Program-made: the position numbers and the translations under genes
Source of the DNA: a virus
Virus record (IMG/VR): IMGVR_UViG_3300018067_000024
Span: 1-29,016 of that record
Length of the DNA stretch: 29,016 nucleotides
Direction: 5' to 3' (one strand)
The notes under the pieces: generated by a model
Database searches by the model: none
What the model was told of the DNA's origin: nothing
Seen by the model: the letters and a program-made list of their open reading frames with translations, nothing else
Part shown: positions 1 to 6,498 of the stretch, one piece after another
How the letters are laid out: each line of letters opens with the position of its first letter
Numbering within the stretch: the first letter of the stretch is position 1

Positions 1-1
1 C

Positions 2-454
2 GAATGGAACGGTTACGGTACCGTCAAGGTAGTCATTGTCAACTCTGACAATAGTATTCCCAATGCGGCTACGGTTTCCAAAGTGTATGATTACATACAA
101 ACTCGTAGACCTATCGGGGCGCATGTTACCGTAGAAGCAGCCGTGGCGGCAGGTGTTGATGCTCGCTTTACTTTGACAGTCGAGGAAGGTTTTAGCCTGG
201 CGTCTGTGCAGGATGAAGTGAAACAAGCCATTAGGGCATTTCTCAACTCTCAGCCTGTTGGTGGCGACGAAGGCTTTGTGTTGTTCTATCGTGTGCAGCA
301 GGCAGCTCTAGAAGATGTCAAGGGTATCGATACTTTTGACATGTACACCTCTGGCTACGGTATCCGCAGGTCAGGGGCATCGACGTTCAGTACCAACAAC
401 GTCACGGTTACTGGCACCGAGAAACCAATTGCGGGGACGATTACGGCTGTATGA
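2..454 (+). CDS. Baseplate J-like protein, C-terminal part (5' truncated by window edge)
   Basis: The reading frame is open from base 2 and ends in TGA at 452-454, giving 150 visible residues. The visible part has the C-terminal signature of the phage Mu gp47/baseplate J family: a G-x-V-K-V-V-I-V strand, a variable loop, then Y-D-Y-I-x-T-R-R-P-I-G-A followed by V-T-V-E-A. This family forms the wedges of the contractile-tail baseplate or the equivalent tail-tip ring. An internal GTG at 83 is not the true start, because clear homology lies upstream of it. The stop overlaps the next ATG (ATGA at 451), as expected for the gpJ-gpI/YmfQ gene order. The family call is from memory of the motif; the N-terminus is outside the window. 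Confidence 0.8.
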   Translation, partial: EWNGYGTVKVVIVNSDNSIPNAATVSKVYDYIQTRRPIGAHVTVEAAVAAGVDARFTLTVEEGFSLASVQDEVKQAIRAFLNSQPVGGDEGFVLFYRVQQAALEDVKGIDTFDMYTSGYGIRRSGASTFSTNNVTVTGTEKPIAGTITAV

Positions 455-1104
455 GAGACAAAGACTTTTACGGTTGGGGCCAGATTCTCATGGAGAATCT
501 GCCCACATACTGGGAAGAAGACGACTTCATGCAGCAGTTCCTGATGGCTATAGGGTTTGAGTTTGACCCTGTAGATCGCTTTACCAGATTCATGGTAGAT
601 AGCGAAATTCAAACTGCCATAGACCAAAGACTAGTTGCTAACCTGGAACCGATGCACTCGGCCTGGTTTGCGCGCACAGCTAACGAAGCAGCAATGAATC
701 TGTGGGAAGAGATGTTCAGCGCGCCTGCCGATCCGGGCTTAACCCTTGAAGAACGCAGGGCTGGCATCATCACTCGCATGAAGTCAACGGCTACCCCTAC
801 ACCAGCATACATCAAAGAGCAGATTGAACAGTATGCTGAAGAGATGGTAATCGTTGAGAAGTTCGATCTACCAGGGAATGACCTTAGACGGTACAGCTTC
901 GATATCCGCATCCTCAAACCAAAGGGTTTCCCGCCCAATGTGGCAACGAACATCGATCTCATGGTTAGACGCATCAAGCCATCCCACCTAGGGTACTCCA
1001 TTATCTACAGTGAAGTAACCTGGCATGGCGATGCAACCAATATGTGGAACAATACCTGGGCGGATCTTGGTAACGTATCTTGGGCAGATCTGAGGTTTGG
1101 ATAG
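451..1104 (+). CDS. YmfQ/DUF2313-like tail protein (Mu gp48-type)
   Basis: 217 residues, starting at an ATG that overlaps the baseplate J stop by four bases. The hallmark stretch is around residues 98-126: L-T-L-E-E-R-R-A-G-I followed by a T-P-T-P-A-Y-I-K-E-Q-I segment. In this family these residues describe how successive tail-tip subunits are built. The C-terminus is rich in Trp (W-H-G-D, W-N-N-T-W-A-D-L, W-A-D-L). It follows baseplate J directly, the standard order in Mu-like and many siphovirus tail modules, which supports the call. The product would be a virion tail-tip component assembled in the cytoplasm. No enzymatic motif is visible. Confidence 0.75.
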   Translation: MRDKDFYGWGQILMENLPTYWEEDDFMQQFLMAIGFEFDPVDRFTRFMVDSEIQTAIDQRLVANLEPMHSAWFARTANEAAMNLWEEMFSAPADPGLTLEERRAGIITRMKSTATPTPAYIKEQIEQYAEEMVIVEKFDLPGNDLRRYSFDIRILKPKGFPPNVATNIDLMVRRIKPSHLGYSIIYSEVTWHGDATNMWNNTWADLGNVSWADLRFG

Positions 1105-1959
1105 ATGCAAACAACTGTGCGACATGGATTCTTACTTCCGGAAGTAACTGATGATGACCCTACACCCAACGCGGGTGTGCGGGACACCACCAGATTCAAT
1201 TCAGGGTTGAGTGACCGCTCTACCTTCTACGACTTTGATGAAACTATCACGGGCAACTGGAGCTTTGGATCTATCACGCTTACAGGTGGGTTGAGCCAGG
1301 ACCTGGTCAACAACACCGGAGCAGCCAGAGTTCCTGGTGACGTGGTGATGCTTGATCCCAATGTTGACCGTGGCTTTATCCTGCCTGTAGCCAATGCTGT
1401 TGGTCCTACCGTCGGGGTTGTAGTGGCAAATATCGCGGCTGGTGCTGTCGGGCGTGTCGCAATGGAAGGCTTTGTCCGGACGAAGGTCACGGGTATTAGC
1501 CGTCTACAATATCTCGTGACACAGAACGCTAGCGTTATAGCGGCAGGTAGTGCACTAGGTAGCAGCGCAGCGTTTGGGATTGCTCTGGAGAACCCCTCAG
1601 GCGGTACGTGCCTGGCCTACCTGCACCCAAGTGCGGGTACCGATCCCGAGAGTATGTTTAAGACCACGACATTGCGGACCAACGTCACCCCTGTGACTGC
1701 TGCGATGTTGGTAGGTAAACTCTATCTCTTTGGGTATCTGGCATCTGCTCAAGCAGTGGTACTGCCTGACCCAACCATCAATGAGCGCCCCATTACTGTT
1801 GCTGCCGAAGCAGGCCAGATGAACCTCACGGCCACTGGAGGTTCGACTATCATAGGTGGCTCTACGAATCTGGTTACAGGCGCTGTTCAGAACGGTGTCA
1901 TTGTCGCCCCAGAAGCCTTTACCTACAAAAGCAATGGCATTCAGTGGAGAGCGGTATGA
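1105..1959 (+). CDS. Virion appendage or tail-fibre-like protein
   Basis: 284 residues; the ATG directly abuts the upstream TAG, with GAGG about nine bases upstream. Composition is rich in Gly, Ala, Val and Thr, and the predicted structure would be mostly beta. The middle (about residues 80-190) has the pattern V-P-G-D-V-V-M-L, then G-x-V-x-V-G-V-V and A-A-G-A-V-G-R-V-A. That pattern resembles small phage decoration or fibre beta-domains that carry a 'value/novel state' fold. No catalytic motif is visible. Its position between the baseplate genes and a repeat-rich fibre suggests an exposed tail-tip component. The specific family is not recognised; the role is inferred from context and composition. 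Confidence 0.55.
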   Translation: MQTTVRHGFLLPEVTDDDPTPNAGVRDTTRFNSGLSDRSTFYDFDETITGNWSFGSITLTGGLSQDLVNNTGAARVPGDVVMLDPNVDRGFILPVANAVGPTVGVVVANIAAGAVGRVAMEGFVRTKVTGISRLQYLVTQNASVIAAGSALGSSAAFGIALENPSGGTCLAYLHPSAGTDPESMFKTTTLRTNVTPVTAAMLVGKLYLFGYLASAQAVVLPDPTINERPITVAAEAGQMNLTATGGSTIIGGSTNLVTGAVQNGVIVAPEAFTYKSNGIQWRAV

Positions 1960-3056
1960 CATACCAGAATCTTGGCTATTGGGTCGGCCAAGCTAACGAT
2001 CTCAGTACGGGCAACCACCCTACTGGATGGACCAATGGGCAGCGTTGGTCTGAGACTGCTAGCGAATGGCAGACCATGTTCAATACCGAGTATTCGTCTG
2101 CTAGAGATACATCTGTTGGTCAGCCTGGTAAGCCAAGCGGAAACCAGCATCCAACAGGTTGGGCATCTGGGCAACTCTGGTCTGTAACAGCTACCCAATG
2201 GAACGGTATGTGGGGTACAGAGTGGACCAATGCTAGGGACAACTCTGCAGGACAGTCTGGCAATGGACTAGCTGCTCAGCATCCTACAGGGTGGGTAGCA
2301 GGACAACAATGGTCCGCTACTGCTCAGCAGTGGTGCGAAATGTGGGGCATCGAGTGGCGGGCTGCTAGAGATCCGCAAGGGTTCCCTTACAGCTATCCAG
2401 GGCAACCAGCTAATGGTGTCTATTGGAAAAATACTGCTGAACTTTGGAAGGGACAGGCGGACTACTATTGGGGTCCTGCTGAAGCCTGGAATACTGGTTC
2501 TACCTACAAAGCTCTCTACCAAGCCTATGTCGGCTATTATAACGACATGGTTGCCCAGAGAGATTACTGGATCAATGCGGCACACAATGATCCCAACGTG
2601 TGGACGAATCAGTACAACGCTGGCGACGCTGCTGCTCAGGCTGCGTACAGGCCCCCAGGTATCCGGAGCTATGACGTTGGTTTCGCCAACAAGAATGTTC
2701 AGAAGAACCTATGGACCCAGGTAGGGGTGTTCTACGCTCCCGTAACAGGCCACTATTTCCTCTACTGGTATGCTACTATCACTGGATACGATAGTGGCTA
2801 TAACAGCGGCAACAGAGGGAGACTAAGACTTAGTAGTCCGAACAACGGGTTGCTCGAAGGTCGGAATGCTGGTTTGAAACCGGACAACAACACTGCTGAC
2901 ACCATGCTCGCGGTAGGTGCTCTGGTGTTCATGGGTGCAGGTCAGGGAGTAGGCTTCGATGCCTATATCGAGGCACCCAATGAATCCTTTGGCCGAAACG
3001 TGGTGGACAACGTTGCGCAGATCAAGTTCGTTCCCGAGTATAGCTACCCGAAGTAG
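1956..3056 (+). CDS. Tail fibre-like protein with Trp-rich 44-residue repeats
   Basis: I place the start at the ATG at 1956, which overlaps the previous stop as ATGA and is preceded by GGAGAG; an in-frame GTG lies twelve bases upstream. The product has 366 residues. Three repeats with a 44-residue period begin at residues 21, 65 and 109; each carries H-P-T-G-W, G-Q-x-W-S, T-A-x-x-W and E-[WY]-x-x-A-R-D. A Tyr/Trp-rich middle follows, and then a C-terminal domain (about 230-366) that looks like a compact beta domain with T-G-H-Y-F-L-Y-W and an I-K-F-V-P-E-Y tail. This kind of domain often caps phage receptor-binding proteins (C1q/TNF-like strands), but I cannot confirm the fold. Adhesion to the host surface is an inference from position and architecture. 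Confidence 0.6.
   Translation: MTYQNLGYWVGQANDLSTGNHPTGWTNGQRWSETASEWQTMFNTEYSSARDTSVGQPGKPSGNQHPTGWASGQLWSVTATQWNGMWGTEWTNARDNSAGQSGNGLAAQHPTGWVAGQQWSATAQQWCEMWGIEWRAARDPQGFPYSYPGQPANGVYWKNTAELWKGQADYYWGPAEAWNTGSTYKALYQAYVGYYNDMVAQRDYWINAAHNDPNVWTNQYNAGDAAAQAAYRPPGIRSYDVGFANKNVQKNLWTQVGVFYAPVTGHYFLYWYATITGYDSGYNSGNRGRLRLSSPNNGLLEGRNAGLKPDNNTADTMLAVGALVFMGAGQGVGFDAYIEAPNESFGRNVVDNVAQIKFVPEYSYPK
2016..2372 (+). repeat. Three in-frame 132-bp coding repeats
   Basis: Units begin at 2016, 2148 and 2280, each at the His codon of H-P-T-G-W. The conserved core is 31 residues and the connector 13, so the period is exactly 132 bp twice. The invariant residues are mostly Trp, Gly and the closing A-R-D, while the connector is variable (S-V-G-Q-P versus S-A-G-Q-S). 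The units have diverged at the nucleotide level, so this is an old duplication kept for protein structure, not a recent slippage product. Confidence 0.85.
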
Positions 3057-3064
3057 GAGGTCAG

Positions 3065-3358
3065 ATGCAAATTATTCTCAAGCTTAATCCCAAGACAGCC
3101 AGACATCTGTCTTACTGCATAGGTCGCTCTGATGAAGCAAATGCTGTGGTTGGGGCAGCGACTCAGGCAGCAAGGTCTGCCGAGAGGAATGTTCATGACA
3201 TGATTGCCATGATTGCAGATCAGGATGGCCAGAAGATACCTGACAACTTTGCTGTCACGTTTGACAGTGAACTGAACCAGATTATCATCACCGAGCAGGA
3301 GACAACTCAATATGTTGCTCCGATACCTCTGCAAGTAAATGGTGTGAAGGAACACTGA
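3065..3358 (+). CDS. Hypothetical small protein
   Basis: 97 residues. The start is well supported by a strong ribosome site (GTAGGAGGTCAG) about five bases before the ATG. The protein has no membrane segment. It contains an Ala-rich helical middle (A-N-A-V-V-G-A-A-T-Q-A-A-R-S-A) followed by D-N-F-A-V-T-F-D-S-E and a short beta-like C-terminus. I do not recognise the family. It lies between the fibre and lysis genes, and its stop overlaps the next start as TGATG, so it is probably translated as part of the same late message. It may be a fibre chaperone or a minor virion protein, but nothing in the sequence decides this. Confidence 0.7.
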   Translation: MQIILKLNPKTARHLSYCIGRSDEANAVVGAATQAARSAERNVHDMIAMIADQDGQKIPDNFAVTFDSELNQIIITEQETTQYVAPIPLQVNGVKEH

Positions 3359-3585
3359 TGGGCCAGATCGACCACGTCATATGGTCTTCTGTCATGCAGC
3401 TAGACTATGTGTATGCGAATGCCATCCCTACCAAGTGGCGAGAAGAACGTGACAATGGTAACCCGCTTGGCGTACCTTGCACCCCAGAAATAGATGTGCC
3501 TGGTCCAGCTGGCTCCAAGGAGCAAGGCTTTACCAGCGGGGTAACTATACATTGGGATCCTGAAAACGGTGCCTACCTCTGTTAG
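3358..3585 (+). CDS. Small protein with LGFP-repeat-like segment
   Basis: 75 residues; its ATG overlaps the upstream TGA. The C-terminal half reads G-N-P-L-G-V-P, a Pro/Gly linker, then Q-G-F, V-T-I-H-W-D-P-E-N-G-A-Y. This spacing resembles LGFP-type cell-wall-binding repeats, which typically have LGxP, then a Q-x-F, G-x-I-Y-W-x-P-x-x-G-A pattern. Only one unit is present. It lies immediately before a lysozyme gene that starts inside its last codons, so a role in wall binding or virion-associated lysis is plausible. The LGFP match is a pattern reading and not a confirmed family assignment. Confidence 0.55.
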   Translation: MGQIDHVIWSSVMQLDYVYANAIPTKWREERDNGNPLGVPCTPEIDVPGPAGSKEQGFTSGVTIHWDPENGAYLC

Positions 3586-4195
3586 TCTCTTCTATCCGCC
3601 TGGCAAGCGGCTAGAAGTATTGCCTCCCAAACCACCTGTAGCTCCCAGAGAACAGTACCTGATAGATGTGTCTAATTATCAGGGTGTTCTGACAGACAAG
3701 TGGTTTGATGAATGGAGTGCAAAGGGGTTCTCTGGTATCATAGTCCAAGCCGTAACTGGCATGGATGGGCATACTTTGACTGCTCGTCAGCTTAGGAAAG
3801 CAGAGGAGAAAGGCTGGGAGATCAACGGGTACATCTGGTGTACTGGAGAAGCTCCAGTAACTAACCGCAGGCTTCAGTTGTTTGAGGGGATACCAATCAT
3901 TGATCTGTGGCTAGATGTCGAAGACATGCATCTGTTGCCTTCGGATGTCGATAACGACTTCCAGTTGTGCGACGAGTACATGGGTAAGAAGTGCGGCATG
4001 TACACTGGGAAGTGGGTCTTCGACAGACTAGGTTGGTCTCATCGTAACTACTGGTCGGACCGAGGGTTATGGGTGTCCATCTATGATGGATCGCCAGACG
4101 TAAACAAGGGCTTTGTTCCATTTGGAGGGTGGGAGCAATGCCTGATGAAGCAGTATACAGACACCCCGCTTGACTTGAATGTGAGACGGGTATGA
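3569..4195 (+). CDS. GH25-like lysozyme (endolysin)
   Basis: 208 residues from a GTG at 3569 that overlaps the upstream gene by 17 bases. After a Pro-rich lead (F-Y-P-P-G-K-R, L-P-P-K-P-P) the GH25 fold signs appear in order: L-I-D-V-S-N-Y-Q-G (Asp33), G-F-S-G-I-I-V-Q-A, the catalytic D-x-E in L-W-L-D-V-E-D (Asp116 and Glu118), G-M-Y-T-G, L-W-V-S-I-Y-D-G and a terminal W-E-Q, K-Q-Y-T-D-T with L-D-L-N-V. These are the usual GH25 landmarks for cleaving the MurNAc-GlcNAc bond of peptidoglycan. There is no signal peptide, so release would need a holin. It is shorter than many two-domain endolysins; no separate wall-binding domain is visible. Confidence 0.8.
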   Translation: MPTSVSLFYPPGKRLEVLPPKPPVAPREQYLIDVSNYQGVLTDKWFDEWSAKGFSGIIVQAVTGMDGHTLTARQLRKAEEKGWEINGYIWCTGEAPVTNRRLQLFEGIPIIDLWLDVEDMHLLPSDVDNDFQLCDEYMGKKCGMYTGKWVFDRLGWSHRNYWSDRGLWVSIYDGSPDVNKGFVPFGGWEQCLMKQYTDTPLDLNVRRV

Positions 4196-4749
4196 CGGTA
4201 GCTGCGTTCTATCCACCAACCCAGAAGCTCCTACCTCCACTACCAGATCCTGTTACTTGGTGGGATGTCTTCCAAGAGAATCGGGATATGGACATGCCAA
4301 GACAGGTCCGAGATTGGACCTGTAGTGCGTGTTCTATTGACTGGGTATTGAGAGCTACAGGTGTCTATCCGGGCTGTACTAGAGAATGGGTTGTCGGCGA
4401 GTTGGGGTATAATGAGTACTGTGGGCCTGGTGTCGGTATTAGCTCTAGTGCTGGCCTATGTAATTCTCAAGCTGCTATTCGCCTACTTGAAAGATTCTTT
4501 GGCGAAGGCAACGTTGTCCAGGAATGGCTCAACTTCGACAGAGCCTATGAGATAGCTACTCAAACTACTGGACTGCTGAACAGTACGGCGTGGTACCACT
4601 ACGTTGCTTTGAGGGGGGTCATCGGTAATAAGATTTGGATAGCAAACAGCGCGCCCAACTATCCCTCGTGGAACCCTATCCGCAATGAGATGGGTCGCAT
4701 CGAGTTCGAACGTTTCAACAGCTTTCAGGCCATTTGGATACGGAGGTAA
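4192..4749 (+). CDS. C39-like/papain-like cysteine peptidase, probable second lysin
   Basis: 185 residues; the ATG overlaps the lysozyme stop as ATGA. The N-terminus A-F-Y-P-P-T-Q-K-L-L-P-P-L-P matches the lead of the preceding lysozyme (F-Y-P-P-G-K-R-L-E-V-L-P-P). The catalytic-looking Cys lies in D-W-T-C-S-A-C-S (Cys44 or Cys47), His136 in W-Y-H-Y-V-A-L-R-G and Asn152 in I-A-N-S-A-P-N-Y. That Cys/His/Asn order fits C39-like peptidases that cut peptide cross-links of peptidoglycan in phage lysins. With the lysozyme it would give a glycosidase plus peptidase pair. The peptidase call rests on motif order, not on a search. It could instead be a virion-associated lytic protein. Confidence 0.6.
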   Translation: MTVAAFYPPTQKLLPPLPDPVTWWDVFQENRDMDMPRQVRDWTCSACSIDWVLRATGVYPGCTREWVVGELGYNEYCGPGVGISSSAGLCNSQAAIRLLERFFGEGNVVQEWLNFDRAYEIATQTTGLLNSTAWYHYVALRGVIGNKIWIANSAPNYPSWNPIRNEMGRIEFERFNSFQAIWIRR

Positions 4750-4754
4750 CTGAG

Positions 4755-4913
4755 GTGGCGGTACATCAATTACTACAGGTCGCAGCATTTATATTGCTGT
4801 TGATTGCAGCATTGTCTTCCTGGTCTTGGCGACCAGATTGGAATCATGCCTACGGGCACACTCTTGGTTGGGCTGGTCTAGCTTGCTATGTGCTGGCTGG
4901 TCTGACTGGCTAA
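4755..4913 (+). CDS. Small two-helix membrane protein, holin candidate
   Basis: 52 residues from a GTG at 4755, with a good ribosome site (CGGAGGT) seven bases upstream. Residues about 6-22 (L-L-Q-V-A-A-F-I-L-L-L-I-A-A-L) and 38-51 (G-W-A-G-L-A-C-Y-V-L-A-G-L) form two hydrophobic segments. They are separated by a short polar loop, W-S-W-R-P-D-W-N-H-A-Y-G-H. It sits directly behind two lysins, which makes a holin role likely, and small size with two helices fits class II holins. Holins share little sequence, so the function is inferred from topology and neighbours only. Confidence 0.6.
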   Translation: MAVHQLLQVAAFILLLIAALSSWSWRPDWNHAYGHTLGWAGLACYVLAGLTG

Positions 4914-4925
4914 TGACCTAGACTC

Positions 4926-6053
4926 GTGCAGAATATCCGTGGCATTCTGGGAACATGGGCTTGGTTATTTGTCTGTGGTGTTGGTGGAGTAGCGGGCACT
5001 ATTCTACTTCTCAACATCACAGCGGTAAGGGTAGCTGATGCTGTGCCAGATCCATTACCTACAGCTACCCTTGCTCCGACGACTAACCCTCTGCCGCCTG
5101 TAGTATTTCAGGTTACGGTGAACCAGAACGACGAGGGTGATGCTCAGATTGCCATTGCACAGGCTACCCCAGAAGGTACCCCAATTCCTGGTGCTCCTAC
5201 ACCTATTTCTCTGGCCGTCAATATTGATGATCAAGATGGCGACAGGGTAATAACGGTTACTCAGGATCAAGGGGAGATCCCCATAGTAACAGATGCTGAA
5301 ACGGGTGAGCCAGAGCCTACACCTACTCCAGTAGTTGTGGCTACGCTGGTGGTACCTGCTGGTCAGCCTCTGCCCAAGCCTGCTGTCAAGCCGCAAGCCA
5401 CGGTGATTATCAATACTCCAACGCCGGTGCCAGTTGAGGAACCTGAACAAGCTATAGTAGAGGGTGAGCCAGAGGAGATGCCGGAGACTCCTGCGGTTGC
5501 AGGGTTGCAGCCAAATGCAGCCCCTACCCCCACCCCCCTACCCGAGGAGGAAGAGGAACAGAGGAACAGTGCAGCCTCCACAGCTACTCCGGCTCCAACC
5601 AACACATCTGTGCCGGTAGCCCCTGGAGAACCTACCAATACTCCTGTTCCAGTGGCGACGGCTGCTCCTGTGGTACCTACTTCCATACCTACGTCTGGCG
5701 TTGCTCCAGAGGTACCTACAGCTACTTCAGTGCCAGTAGTGCCACAAGCTACTGCGACACCTGTACCACCATCGCCACCAACGTCTACACCTGTTCCCCC
5801 ACCAATACCCACTAATACCCCCGTACCCCCACCACAACCCACCCCGAGACCTACCAATACTCCAGTCCCGCCTCCAACGCCGGTACCCACTGAACCACCT
5901 TCAACTGGTAGGCCTCCGCCTGAGCCAACACGTACTCCAATCCCTACATTCACTCCACGTCCGACATTCACTCCACGTCCGACTTTCACACCAAGGCCAA
6001 CGTTTACACCGCGCCCGCCATTACCAACGTTGGACTTGCCATTCAGGCCGTGA
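4926..6053 (+). CDS. Membrane-anchored Pro/Thr-rich stalk protein
   Basis: 375 residues from a GTG at 4926 without a clear Shine-Dalgarno. Residues about 8-34 are one membrane helix (L-G-T-W-A-W-L-F-V-C-G-V-G-G-V-A-G). A modest folded-looking part follows (about 50-125, with V-F-Q-V-T-V-N-Q-N-D-E-G-D-A-Q-I and V-N-I-D-D-Q-D-G-D-R-V-I-T-V). The rest is an extended linker of P-T-P, T-N-T-P-V-P-P and T-P-V-P-P-P units, ending in four P-T-F-T-P-R hexapeptides and a short L-D-L-P-F-R-P tail. An anchored, extended surface or periplasm-spanning protein is likely; a spanin-like role is possible given the lysis neighbours, but is not shown. Such linkers are typical of extracytoplasmic Chloroflexota proteins. 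Confidence 0.7.
   Translation: MQNIRGILGTWAWLFVCGVGGVAGTILLLNITAVRVADAVPDPLPTATLAPTTNPLPPVVFQVTVNQNDEGDAQIAIAQATPEGTPIPGAPTPISLAVNIDDQDGDRVITVTQDQGEIPIVTDAETGEPEPTPTPVVVATLVVPAGQPLPKPAVKPQATVIINTPTPVPVEEPEQAIVEGEPEEMPETPAVAGLQPNAAPTPTPLPEEEEEQRNSAASTATPAPTNTSVPVAPGEPTNTPVPVATAAPVVPTSIPTSGVAPEVPTATSVPVVPQATATPVPPSPPTSTPVPPPIPTNTPVPPPQPTPRPTNTPVPPPTPVPTEPPSTGRPPPEPTRTPIPTFTPRPTFTPRPTFTPRPTFTPRPPLPTLDLPFRP
5946..6017 (+). repeat. Four 18-bp tandem units encoding T-F-T-P-R-P
   Basis: Units start at 5946, 5964, 5982 and 6000. The first two are identical; units three and four differ only at synonymous positions (ACA/ACT/ACG, TTC/TTT, CGT/AGG/CGC, CCA/CCG). Every difference keeps the hexapeptide. 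Confidence 0.9.
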
Positions 6054-6054
6054 T

Positions 6055-6348
6055 ATGGAAGAAACCTTTGTCCTCAATCTCACTACAATGGCAGCGATTG
6101 GGGGCATCATGGGCATACTTACAGGAGCGATCTCTTTCCTAGCCAGGGCTTTGATCGCTTCTAAAGATGTGCAGATAGAAAGTCTAAAGGCGGAAATGCT
6201 ACGTCGAGAAGAGCAGATGCAGAAGGATATCGATTACTATCGTGACTTCTCACAGTATCTGCTTGAGCCAGCCGAAGCACTGGTACGGGAAGCCACGTTT
6301 CGAAATACAAGGCCAGAAAAGAATACCGACCCACCACCAAGTCGGTAG
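6055..6348 (+). CDS. Membrane protein with N-terminal helix and coiled coil, holin/lysis candidate
   Basis: 97 residues. The ATG lies one base after the stop of the stalk gene. Residues about 10-34 (T-T-M-A-A-I-G-G-I-M-G-I-L-T-G-A-I-S-F-L-A) form one membrane span. Residues about 36-65 are strongly charged with heptad spacing (V-Q-I-E-S-L-K-A-E-M-L-R-R-E-E-Q-M), which suggests a coiled coil. The tail is polar and Pro-rich. This layout matches many small phage holin-like or Rz-like accessory proteins. It is the last gene of the late plus-strand cluster and is followed by a terminator. The family is not recognised. Confidence 0.65.
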   Translation: MEETFVLNLTTMAAIGGIMGILTGAISFLARALIASKDVQIESLKAEMLRREEQMQKDIDYYRDFSQYLLEPAEALVREATFRNTRPEKNTDPPPSR

Positions 6349-6387
6349 TTTTCCAGATCACCCGTTTTGCCACGGGCGGGTGAGAGT

Positions 6388-6450
6388 AGGCCCCTGAAAC
6401 GGTTGCGGCGCTTGCCCGCCGCTAGCAACCGGAGTAGGGGGTCTTTCTCT
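6388..6450 (+). terminator. Probable terminator of the late plus-strand operon
   Basis: An elongated hairpin can form: AGGCCCC at 6388-6394 pairs (with one G-U) with GGGGTCT at 6438-6444, and CGGTTGC at 6400-6406 pairs with GCAACCG at 6425-6431. An inner GGCG/CGCC caps it. A pyrimidine run TCTTTCTCTT follows. It lies 40 bases after the last late gene and faces the minus-strand terminator next to it. The inner part is strong enough to be a separate structured element. Confidence 0.5.
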
Positions 6451-6451
6451 T

Positions 6452-6495
6452 GGCAAAAAGAATCCCCTGCATACTCCATTCGTGCAGGGGATTCT
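6452..6495 (-). terminator. Intrinsic terminator of the minus-strand stalk gene
   Basis: A perfect 13-bp stem, AGAATCCCCTGCA (6459-6471) with its complement at 6483-6495, has an 11-base loop. Read on the minus strand it is followed by a run of five U. It starts four bases after the stop of the minus-strand gene that ends at 6499. Confidence 0.85.
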
Positions 6496-6498
6496 GAC

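Noticed and set aside
5363-5989. Val/Gly-rich minus-strand frame opposite the stalk gene
   Set aside because: It is the complement of Pro/Thr-rich codons and has no supported start.
6361-6450. Possible tRNA in the structured convergent intergenic region
   Set aside because: No T-arm consensus, anticodon arm or 3' acceptor layout fits. The stems are better explained as a terminator.
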